Origin: an uncultured Variovorax sp.
GTDB taxonomy: Bacteria > Pseudomonadota > Gammaproteobacteria > Burkholderiales > Burkholderiaceae
DNA length: 12,280 nt
Direction of reading: 5' to 3'
Assembly (NCBI GenBank): GCA_946478645.1
Contig: CAMLCW010000139.1
Location: 1 to 12,280, forward strand
How positions within the stretch are numbered: the stretch's first letter is position 1; each line of letters starts with the position of its first letter. A program made the position numbers and the translations under genes. Positions 7,121 through 12,280 of this stretch are shown here, in pieces. The notes beneath the pieces were generated by a model. The model was not told the origin of the DNA. It did no database searches and saw only the letters and a program-made list of their open reading frames with translations.

Positions 7121-8569
7121 ATGGCAATCATCAGCAGCGTGGGCGTGGGCTCCAACCTCGACCTCAGCAGCCTGCTCAAGGAGCTCGAGTCGGCGGAAAA
7201 CCTGCCGCTCGCCGCGCTCGAGACCAAGGCGAAGAGCTACACGAGCAAGCTGTCGGCCTACGGCACGGTGCAGAGCGCGCTGGAGTCGCTGCAGGGCATT
7301 GCGCGCAAGCTCGGCGACCCCGCCATGTTCCAGGCCGTGACCGGCACGCCCACGGTCAGCGGGATCCTGGCCGCGTCGTCCACCGACGCGAGCGCGGCCG
7401 GCAACTACAGCATCACGGTGTCGCAGCTCGCGCAGGCGCAATCGGTGATCGCGGCCGGGCAGGCCAGCACCAGCGCCGCCATCGGCAACGGCAAGATCAC
7501 CATCGGCTTCGGCACCATCACCGGCGGCACGCTCGACGGCGCCACCGGCACCTACAGCGGCGCCAGCTTCACGGCGGACGCCTCGCGCGAACCGAAGTCG
7601 ATCACCATCACCGACGGCAACAACACGCTCGCGGGCATCCGCGATGCGATCAACGCGGCCGGCGCCGGCGTGACGGCCAGCATCGTCAACGACGGCAGCG
7701 GCACGCCGCACCGCCTGGTGCTGGTCTCCACCGCCACCGGCGAGCCGTCGAGCATGCGCATTGCGGTCGACGGCGACGCCGCGCTGCAGGGCCTGCTGGC
7801 ACACGACCCGGCGGGCACGCAGAACCTGAAGCAGACCGTGGCGGCGCAGAACGCCAAGCTCGAGGTCAACGGCATCGCGATCACGAGCGCCAGCAACAAG
7901 GTCGAGGAAGCGATCCAGGGCACCACGCTGACGCTGGTGCAGACCGGCACCACGGGCCTGTCGATGAAGGCCAACACCGCCGCCATGACGACGGCGATCA
8001 ACGACTTCGTCAAGGCCTACAACGCGCTGCAGAGCACGGCCAAGAGCCTGACCACCTACGACGCCGACACCAAGACGTCGGCCGCGCTGGTGGGCGACTC
8101 GACGCTGCGCGGCATCCAGACGCGCATCCGGCAGGCGCTCACGGCGCCGCAGGGCGGCGGTGCCAACGAGATGAAGGTGCTGTCGGAGATCGGCGTGGCG
8201 TTCCAGAAGGACGGCACGCTGGCCGTGGATGCGACCAAGCTGGCCAAGGCGCTGGACAACGACCTCGCGGGCGTCTCGAAGCTGTTCGCCAGCAAGACCG
8301 GCAGCACCGCCGGCTACGGCAAGCAGATCGACGCCCTGGTGGAGGACCTCACCAAGACCGGCGGCAGCCTGCGCGTGGCGTCCGACGGCGTGACCTCCAC
8401 GATCAAGGAGCTCGACGAGCAATACGACGCGGTGCAGGCGCGCATCGACGCGACCATGTCGCGCTACCGCGCGCAGTTCACGCAGCTCGACGTGCTCATG
8501 AGCAGCCTGAACAACACGATGAGCTACCTCACGCAGCAGTTCGACGCGATGAACGCGATGAGCAAGTAA
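7121..8569 (+). CDS. fliD: Flagellar filament capping protein FliD
   Basis: FliD forms the cap at the filament tip that folds exported flagellin into place. The product is 482 aa, within the usual 450-500. The N-terminal FliD domain starts with ISSVGVGSNLDLSSLLKELE (about 4-105). A flagellin-IN type motif, ITDGNNTLAGIRDAINAAGA, lies near residues 165-190. The FliD C-domain follows (about 235-470), ending in a coiled leg helix with LDVLMSSLNNTMSYLTQQF. GAGGA at 7106-7110 is a ribosome site somewhat far (10 bases) from the ATG. No sigma-28 box is visible in the 184-bp spacer, so it probably depends on read-through from fliC or on an unrecognised promoter. It is followed by its chaperone genes. 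Confidence 0.96.
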   Translation: MAIISSVGVGSNLDLSSLLKELESAENLPLAALETKAKSYTSKLSAYGTVQSALESLQGIARKLGDPAMFQAVTGTPTVSGILAASSTDASAAGNYSITVSQLAQAQSVIAAGQASTSAAIGNGKITIGFGTITGGTLDGATGTYSGASFTADASREPKSITITDGNNTLAGIRDAINAAGAGVTASIVNDGSGTPHRLVLVSTATGEPSSMRIAVDGDAALQGLLAHDPAGTQNLKQTVAAQNAKLEVNGIAITSASNKVEEAIQGTTLTLVQTGTTGLSMKANTAAMTTAINDFVKAYNALQSTAKSLTTYDADTKTSAALVGDSTLRGIQTRIRQALTAPQGGGANEMKVLSEIGVAFQKDGTLAVDATKLAKALDNDLAGVSKLFASKTGSTAGYGKQIDALVEDLTKTGGSLRVASDGVTSTIKELDEQYDAVQARIDATMSRYRAQFTQLDVLMSSLNNTMSYLTQQFDAMNAMSK

Positions 8570-8571
8570 AG

Positions 8572-8595
8572 ACGAAAACACGAAGACACGAAAAC
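8572..8595 (+). repeat. Three tandem 8-bp repeats between fliD and fliS
   Basis: ACGAAAAC (8572-8579), ACGAAGAC (8580-8587) and ACGAAAAC (8588-8595) are consecutive copies, the middle one with a single change. They fill the short spacer between the fliD stop and the fliS ribosome site (AGGA at 8597-8600). The A-rich, unstructured run may keep the fliS start accessible in this GC-rich mRNA, or may be simple slippage variation. Confidence 0.85.
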
Positions 8596-8608
8596 CAGGA
8601 AGCCGCCG

Positions 8609-9031
8609 ATGTACACCCCCCACACCTTCAGAACCGGTGCCAGCGCCTACGCGCGCGTCGGCGTGGAATCGCGCGCGATGAGCGCGTCGCCGCACCAGCT
8701 CATCGCCATGTTGTTCGACGGCGCGGCAACCAGCATCGGCATGGCCCGCCACCATCTTGCGGCCGGCGAGATGGCGGCCAAGGGGCAGGCGATCTCCAAG
8801 GCCATCGACATCGTCGACAACGGCCTCAAGGCCGGCCTCGACGCCAAGGCCGCGGGCCCTGCGGGCGCCGAGCTGGTGGGCAACCTCTCGGCGCTGTACG
8901 ACTACGTGGTTCGCCGCCTTCTCTACGCCAACCTGCACAACGAAGCGAAGGCGCTCGACGAGGCCGAGGCGCTGCTCGGGAACATCGCCTCCGCCTGGCG
9001 CGAAATCGGGGGCGGCCATGGCGGCAACTGA
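8609..9031 (+). CDS. fliS: Flagellin export chaperone FliS
   Basis: FliS is a small helical cytoplasmic chaperone that wraps the C-terminal D0 helix of flagellin, preventing early polymerisation and aiding export. The product is 140 aa (family about 125-150). The conserved core is SASPHQLIAMLFDGA at about 25-39, then a second and third helix, and YDYVVRRLLYANLHNE at about 98-113, followed by the last helix LDEAEALLGNIASAW. The tail is Gly/His-rich. AGGA at 8597-8600 supports the start. It follows fliD by 39 bp and overlaps fliT by 14 bp, so it is likely part of a fliD-fliS-fliT transcript. Confidence 0.95.
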   Translation: MYTPHTFRTGASAYARVGVESRAMSASPHQLIAMLFDGAATSIGMARHHLAAGEMAAKGQAISKAIDIVDNGLKAGLDAKAAGPAGAELVGNLSALYDYVVRRLLYANLHNEAKALDEAEALLGNIASAWREIGGGHGGN

Positions 9032-9383
9032 TACGGGCGAGCCGCAGCAAGCGGTGCCCGCGCGCGAGGAGCTCATCCGCTGCTACCGCGAGCTGGCCTC
9101 GACGATGTCGCTGATGGCGGCGCTGACCCGCGCCAAGGACTGGACGCGGCTGCCCGAGCTCGAAGGCCGCTGCACGGTGCTGGTCGAACGGCTCAAGGCC
9201 GTCGGCGCGGTGCCGCTCGCGGCCGGAGAGCTCGCGCACGTGCGCACGCTGATCGAGCGCATCGACGCCGACAAGACCGAGGTGTGCAGCCTCGTCGAAC
9301 CGCAGCTCGAGATGCTGATGGCCCGCATGGCGCAGCTGCACAAGCGCAGCGGTCTCGACCGCGCCTACGGCCTGCCGCACTGA
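9018..9383 (+). CDS. fliT: Flagellar protein FliT (FliD chaperone)
   Basis: FliT is the export chaperone for FliD. In Salmonella it also inhibits the FlhDC activator, linking cap export to gene expression; whether it does so here is unknown. The ATG at 9018 overlaps the last codons of fliS by 14 bp and is preceded by a G-rich run, giving 121 aa, the usual length. The protein is helical and charged, with YRELASTMSLMAAL near the N-terminus, TRAKDWTRLPELEGRCTVLVERL in the centre and a C-terminal helix with EPQLEMLMARMAQLHKRSG. FliT sequences diverge widely, so the call depends partly on position directly after fliS. Confidence 0.85.
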   Translation: MAATDTGEPQQAVPAREELIRCYRELASTMSLMAALTRAKDWTRLPELEGRCTVLVERLKAVGAVPLAAGELAHVRTLIERIDADKTEVCSLVEPQLEMLMARMAQLHKRSGLDRAYGLPH

Positions 9384-9397
9384 GCGCGACCGCACCC

Positions 9398-10585
9398 ATG
9401 ACCATGAACAGGCCGGTTGGACACCCCGATGCTGCGCACGCAACGAAGCTCGCCGCCGCCTTGCGGCCGGACCTCGCTGCGCTGCAGGCCGAGGTCGGCA
9501 CCAGCCTGCCCGCGGGCGCCGTGGCCGAGGTGCAGAAGGTCAAGAACGACGTGCGGCTGCCGTCCCAGGCCCTGCATGCGGCGCTGCTGTCGGCGGATGC
9601 GCCGGCTGCCGCGTCCGCTCCGCCCGCTGCGGGCGGGCCGCGCTCCATCGAGACGCAATGGTCGGTGGCGGCGCGCGCCATCGGTGCGGTGCTGGCCGAC
9701 CTCGAGGCCGACCCCGGACCGGTGCGCGGCAGCGCGCCCCTGTGGACGTCGCCGCAGAAGGCTCCGCCCGCCGCCGTGCTCGCGGCCGCGCTGGACAAGG
9801 CACTGAGCGCGAGCGGCATGTTCTACGAATCGCACCTGGCCGAATTCGCGATGGGCCTGCGCAGCGTGGCGCAGCTCGCCGACGAGCCGCAGATGCGGCT
9901 CGCGCAGCCGCATCCGCAGCAGGCCGACGGCGCTGCCGCGAAGCCGCAGCTTCAGCCGGTGCAGCCGCAGCCCGCCGCCGCCCCGCCGGCGCCGCTGCGC
10001 GATCACGCGCCCGGCGTACCGTCGCACCATGCCGCGCTGCCGGCCGGCGATGCGCGCGCGTTGCCGCCGGGGCCCGGCGTGCATGCCGCCGCCGACACCG
10101 GCGCATCGTCCCTGCGCGCGGCCGCGGCGCCCATGCCCGAAGTGATCCATCCGCAGACCACCACGCTCGTGCACCAGCAGCTCGACCTGCTCGCCACGAC
10201 CGTGTTCCGCTGGACCGGCCATGCCTGGCCCGGCGTGCCGATGGCCTGGTCGGTCGCACCCGAGGACACACCGCCCGCCGACGAGGCCGAAGCCCGCGGC
10301 GCGGGCCGCGATGCCGACGAAGTGCAGGCGCAGCGGCGCTGGGTCACCACGGTGTCGCTCGTGCTGCCGAGCCTCGGTGCCGTCGACCTGCGGCTCAGCC
10401 TCATGGGCGAACAGGTGCAGGCGCAGCTCACGGCCGGCGAGGCCGGCACGCTCGTGCGGCTGCAGGGCCACGGCGGCGAACTCGGCGCGCGCCTCGACGC
10501 TGCGGGCCTGCGCCTGCGCGACCTGCAGATCACCGCGAAGCAGGCCCCGGATGCGGCACCGGCCGCAGGGGAGCGGCGCGCATGA
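9398..10585 (+). CDS. fliK: FliK-type flagellar hook-length control protein (C-terminal Flg_hook domain)
   Basis: This is a 395-aa Ala/Pro-rich protein that looks like a FliK-family type III substrate, the kind that measures hook length and switches export specificity through FlhB. The C-terminal 311-380 region (WVTTVSLVLPSLGAVDLRLS, then EQVQAQLTA, then LRLRDLQIT) fits the FliK C-terminal fold. Also visible are FYESHLAEF at 142-150 and VHQQLDLLATTVFRWTGHAWPG from about residue 258, motifs I associate with beta-proteobacterial FliK-like proteins. A low-complexity Gln/Pro/Ala linker lies between them. The start at 9398 lacks a good ribosome site, and ATG 9404 is an alternative. It is joined to the FlhB-like gene by ATGA. 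The canonical fliK is expected after fliJ in such genomes, outside this window, so this may be a second FliK paralogue. The symbol is therefore provisional. Confidence 0.75.
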   Translation: MTMNRPVGHPDAAHATKLAAALRPDLAALQAEVGTSLPAGAVAEVQKVKNDVRLPSQALHAALLSADAPAAASAPPAAGGPRSIETQWSVAARAIGAVLADLEADPGPVRGSAPLWTSPQKAPPAAVLAAALDKALSASGMFYESHLAEFAMGLRSVAQLADEPQMRLAQPHPQQADGAAAKPQLQPVQPQPAAAPPAPLRDHAPGVPSHHAALPAGDARALPPGPGVHAAADTGASSLRAAAAPMPEVIHPQTTTLVHQQLDLLATTVFRWTGHAWPGVPMAWSVAPEDTPPADEAEARGAGRDADEVQAQRRWVTTVSLVLPSLGAVDLRLSLMGEQVQAQLTAGEAGTLVRLQGHGGELGARLDAAGLRLRDLQITAKQAPDAAPAAGERRA

Positions 10586-10866
10586 CTGCAAGCTCCGAGA
10601 TCCCGCGCCAGACCGCGGTCGCGCTGTCGCATGCGGACCCGGCCAAGGCACCCGTGGTCGTGGCCAGGGGCTACGGCGTCACGGCCGAATCGATCGTGCG
10701 GCAGGCGCGTGAGAACGGCGTCTATGTGCATGCCTCGCCCGACCTGGTCCGGCTGCTGGTCCAGGTCGACCTCGACCGGCAGATCCCGCCGCAGCTCTAC
10801 CTCGCGGTCGCCGAGGTGCTGGCCTGGCTGCACGGCATCGAACGGTCCGCGGAGGAGCGCCAATGA
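10582..10866 (+). CDS. FlhB C-terminal-domain-like protein (FlhB2/YlqH type) lacking NPTH
   Basis: This 94-aa soluble protein resembles only the cytoplasmic C-domain of the export gate protein FlhB/YscU. The segment TAVALSHADPAKAPVVVARG aligns with FlhB text after the cleavage site. ARENGVYVHASPDLVRLL and IPPQLYLAVAEVLAWL match the rest of the domain. The autocleavage motif Asn-Pro-Thr-His is replaced by Ile7-Pro8-Arg9-Gln10, so self-cleavage is not expected, and there are no membrane segments. Its start overlaps the stop of the FliK-like gene (ATGA), with GGGGA upstream. Short FlhB-C homologues (YlqH in Bacillus, FlhX in Helicobacter) are known. One can substitute for part of FlhB function in Helicobacter. 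A role with the FliK-like partner is inferred. Confidence 0.85.
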   Translation: MTASSEIPRQTAVALSHADPAKAPVVVARGYGVTAESIVRQARENGVYVHASPDLVRLLVQVDLDRQIPPQLYLAVAEVLAWLHGIERSAEERQ

Positions 10867-11012
10867 TCAATGCCTTTTCATTGAAACCTTCTGTTACTGA
10901 GAACCAGTCGCATTGCACCGAGAGGCCGTCACGGGGATGCAACAAAAGATTACAGGTAGTTGTAGCCCCGTTTACAGTTTGGGCGGCCAAGGAAGTTACA
11001 AAGTTTAACTAG
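10863..11012 (+). CDS. Possible 49-aa small ORF upstream of flhD (uncertain)
   Basis: The ATG at 10863 overlaps the stop of the FlhB-like gene as ATGA and has an excellent GGAGGAG six bases upstream. The frame runs 49 codons to TAG at 11010. The peptide begins MINAFSLKPSV and contains two Cys and a basic middle; I recognise no family. Against it: the codons are AT-rich unlike the neighbours, the ORF overlaps the probable flhD promoter, and GGAGGAG also encodes Glu-Glu in the preceding gene. It could be a leader or small regulatory peptide, or chance. Confidence 0.3.
   Translation: MINAFSLKPSVTENQSHCTERPSRGCNKRLQVVVAPFTVWAAKEVTKFN
10933..10969. promoter_or_regulatory. Interrupted inverted repeat upstream of flhD
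   Basis: The arm GGGGATGCAAC (10933-10943) pairs with GTTGTAGCCCC (10959-10969) at 9 of 11 positions as DNA, or 10 of 11 as RNA counting a G-U pair. The loop is 15 bases. Within the right half, TACA-GGTAGT-TGTA (10951-10964) is a smaller perfect palindrome. It may be a regulator-binding site for the flagellar master operon or a terminator-like hairpin for the preceding genes; no T run follows. Confidence 0.45.
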
Positions 11013-11023
11013 TTGGGAATAAT
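10995..11023 (+). promoter_or_regulatory. Probable sigma-70 promoter of flhDC
   Basis: GTTACA at 10995-11000 matches TTGACA at four of six positions. After 17 bases, AATAAT at 11018-11023 matches TATAAT at five of six. A start near 11030 would leave a leader of about 25 bases before the flhD start. The surrounding 10867-11053 region is clearly lower in GC than the genes on either side. TTACA recurs at 10950, 10972 and 10996, roughly two helical turns apart, so it may be a repeated operator as well as part of the -35. Confidence 0.5.
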
Positions 11024-11053
11024 TCACACACGACATGACCAACGGAGTGCATC

Positions 11054-11410
11054 TTGCAAACGGATAACGTAATGAACGCGGCCAACGGCGAGATCTCGCG
11101 CGAGATCGGCGACGTCAACCTGGCCTACATGCTGCTGGCCCAGAAGCTCGTCAAGCAGGACCGCGTGGCGGCGATGTTCCGCCTCGGCATCAGCAGCGAA
11201 CTCGCCGACATGCTCGCGGGCATGTCGCTCGCGCAGATCCTGAAGCTTGCGGCGTCGAACTTCCTGCTCTGCAGCTTCCGGCTGAACGAGCACGCCTCGA
11301 TGTCGGCGGTGGTGGGAGAGGGCAAGGACAGCAACCTGCAGCAGGCGCACATGTCGATCCTGATGTCGGCGCGCACGCTGCAGATGCACAAGGAAGCGGT
11401 GGCGGCATGA
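11054..11410 (+). CDS. flhD: Flagellar transcriptional master regulator subunit FlhD
   Basis: FlhD with FlhC forms the activator of class II flagellar promoters. The product is 118 aa from TTG 11054. GGAG at 11044-11047 stands six bases before this TTG, whereas the next in-frame ATG at 11072 (112 aa) has no good ribosome site; I prefer TTG, moderately. The core IGDVNLAYMLLAQKLVKQDRVAAMFRLGIS aligns directly with E. coli FlhD (IYDINLSYLLLAQRL and AMFRLGI). The later LAQILKLAASNFLLCSFRL and LQQAHMSILMSARTL also match. The conserved Cys in LLCSF corresponds to that used in disulfide-linked FlhD dimers in E. coli. flhC follows after 61 bp. Confidence 0.96.
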   Translation: MQTDNVMNAANGEISREIGDVNLAYMLLAQKLVKQDRVAAMFRLGISSELADMLAGMSLAQILKLAASNFLLCSFRLNEHASMSAVVGEGKDSNLQQAHMSILMSARTLQMHKEAVAA

Positions 11411-11438
11411 GCTCCCGCACGGCCGTTCCGAAGGGGGC

Positions 11439-11454
11439 TCGCACCGCAGTGCGA
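11439..11454 (+). promoter_or_regulatory. Hairpin just upstream of the flhC ribosome site
   Basis: TCGCAC (11439-11444) pairs perfectly with GTGCGA (11449-11454) around a CGCA tetraloop. It ends five bases before the GGAGG (11460-11464) of flhC in the 61-bp flhD-flhC spacer. It may limit ribosome entry or protect the mRNA, and so help set the FlhD:FlhC ratio; this is inferred from position only. Confidence 0.45.
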
Positions 11455-11471
11455 AGCACGGAGGTTACCCA

Positions 11472-12080
11472 ATGAGTCGCAAGACCGTCCTCGGCGAAGT
11501 GCGGGAAGTCCAGCTCGCCATCGAACTGATCGGGCTCGGCGCCCGGCTGCAGTTCCTGGAGGCCGAGGTCGGACTGAGCCGCGAACGGCTGATCCGGCTC
11601 TACAAGGAAATAAAGGGCGTTTCACCGCCCAAGGGATTGCTGCCTTTTTCCACCGATTGGTATATGACCTGGCTCGCGAATATCCATTCGTCGATGTTCT
11701 ACAACATTTATCAATTCATGAAAATCCATTCCGACGAAGAAAAGGTCTGGATCCTGATTAAAAGCTACAAATTGTATTTGCAGCAAATTGCCGCGCAGGA
11801 CAGCGAGCCAATTCTGGATTTCACGCGCGCCTGCACGATGGTGCGTTTTTTCGACAGCGACATGCTGCAGCTGAGCACCTGCACCCGTTGCGAGGGGCAA
11901 TTCGTCGCGCATGCGCACGACCACAAGCATGGCTACGTGTGCGTGCTGTGCCGTCCGCCCTCGCGCGCGGGCAAGGCCCGTGGGCCCAAGCGCAGCGGCG
12001 ACGCGGCGCCGATGCCGCCGCGAGGCGGCGAAGGCATGGGGCCGGGCGTGGCGCAGGCCCTCGAGGGCGCATTCCACTGA
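11472..12080 (+). CDS. flhC: Flagellar transcriptional master regulator subunit FlhC
   Basis: FlhC is the DNA-contacting, zinc-binding partner of FlhD in the FlhD4C2 activator. The product is 202 aa, slightly longer than the 192 of E. coli because of a Gly/Pro/Arg-rich tail after residue 165. GGAGG at 11460-11464 with a seven-base spacer fixes the start. The N-terminal helices (QLAIELIGLGARLQFLEAEVG, LSRERLIRLYKEIKG) and the PFSTDWYMTWLANIHSSMF block are conserved. The zinc ligands Cys137, Cys140, Cys157 and Cys160 match E. coli Cys138, 141, 158 and 161 with an offset of one. Codons from about 11605 to 11825 are unusually AT-ending (AAA, ATT, TAT, TTT) compared with all other genes here, although the protein is conserved. 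Confidence 0.97.
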   Translation: MSRKTVLGEVREVQLAIELIGLGARLQFLEAEVGLSRERLIRLYKEIKGVSPPKGLLPFSTDWYMTWLANIHSSMFYNIYQFMKIHSDEEKVWILIKSYKLYLQQIAAQDSEPILDFTRACTMVRFFDSDMLQLSTCTRCEGQFVAHAHDHKHGYVCVLCRPPSRAGKARGPKRSGDAAPMPPRGGEGMGPGVAQALEGAFH

Positions 12081-12115
12081 GATGAAACTGTGCACGACGT
12101 TCAGCGCTTCAGGCT

Positions 12116-12136
12116 CCTTCCCCCTTTGGGGGAAGG
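12116..12136 (+). repeat. REP-like hairpin after flhC, possible terminator
   Basis: CCTTCCCCC (12116-12124) pairs perfectly with GGGGGAAGG (12128-12136) around TTT, and is followed by CTGGGATGGGGGC. Hairpins of this wording are common as dispersed intergenic elements in beta-proteobacteria, from general knowledge. A terminator role for flhDC is possible, but no T run follows. Confidence 0.6.
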
Positions 12137-12154
12137 CTGGGATGGGGGCAGCCA

Positions 12155-12177
12155 CGGCGCTCGCAGGTTTAGCGCCG
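12155..12177 (+). repeat. Second hairpin downstream of flhC
   Basis: CGGCGCT (12155-12161) pairs perfectly with AGCGCCG (12171-12177) over a nine-base loop containing TTT. With the stronger stem 19 bases upstream it may form part of one dispersed element or of the transcript end. Sequence quality falls immediately after it. Confidence 0.4.
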
Positions 12178-12184
12178 CTGGGGG

Positions 12185-12280
12185 CCCCCCCCCCCCCCCC
12201 CCCCCCCGGCGGGGGGGGGGCGCAGCGGGGGGGGCACGGGGGGCGGCGGGGGCGGGGAGCGCAGGGGGGGGGGGCGCGCC
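12185..12280. other. G/C homopolymer tail, probable assembly or sequencing artefact
   Basis: More than 20 consecutive C are followed by many G runs with only scattered A and T to the end of the window. Neither coding nor regulatory structure is supportable here. The abrupt change in texture suggests a low-quality contig end rather than biology. Confidence 0.8.

Noticed and set aside
5140..7227. 695-aa minus-strand frame opposite fliC
   Set aside because: It is antisense to flagellin, rich in Gly/Val/Arg, with no recognisable domain and no ribosome site of note.
8572..8595. CRISPR-like repeats
   Set aside because: The repeats are 8 bp, directly abutting and without spacers, so this is a simple tandem repeat.
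7015..9114. 699-aa plus-strand frame spanning fliD and fliS
   Set aside because: It lies out of frame with two clearly conserved genes; its composition is Arg/His/Gly-rich as expected of a shifted GC-rich frame.

Overview
The window is a block of flagellar genes from a GC-rich beta-proteobacterium. The most likely source is Burkholderiales, and Comamonadaceae (Variovorax or Acidovorax type) fits best. This rests on strongly GC-ending codons, a peritrichous-type flhDC master operon, and the order fliC-fliD-fliS-fliT-fliK-like-flhB-like next to fliE and a divergent fliFGHI operon. The genus is inferred, not proven by the sequence.

Layout. Bases 1-4487 lie on the minus strand and read fliF-fliG-fliH-fliI, with ATGA or 14-bp overlaps or a 4-bp gap between genes. 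They encode the MS ring, the C-ring torque protein, the export-ATPase stator and the export ATPase. fliI is cut by the left edge. A 256-bp divergent region (4488-4743) separates them from fliE, the MS-ring/rod adaptor, on the plus strand. All remaining genes are on the plus strand. fliC (flagellin) has a textbook sigma-28 promoter at 5113-5139. A 184-bp, strongly structured spacer with a very long hairpin follows, then fliD (filament cap), fliS (flagellin chaperone) and fliT (FliD chaperone, overlapping fliS). Next come a FliK-type protein with a C-terminal hook-length domain and a 94-aa FlhB C-domain-like protein without the NPTH autocleavage site, joined by an ATGA overlap. A lower-GC region (10867-11053) carries the probable flhD promoter, inverted repeats and a possible 49-aa small ORF. 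flhD and flhC follow.

How the genes work together. FlhD and FlhC form the master activator complex for the basal-body genes (fliE, fliFGHI). Sigma-28 then turns on fliC once the hook is complete. FliS and FliT escort FliC and FliD to the export gate powered by FliI/FliH. The FliK-like/FlhB-like pair resembles the substrate-specificity switch.

After flhC there are two hairpins, one of them REP-like. The last ~95 bases are G/C homopolymers that look like a poor-quality contig end. The window holds no tRNA, rRNA, CRISPR array or mobile element that I can see. I found no wholly new system. The items most worth a second look are the FliK-like/FlhB-like pair, the fliC-fliD hairpin and the flhD upstream region.
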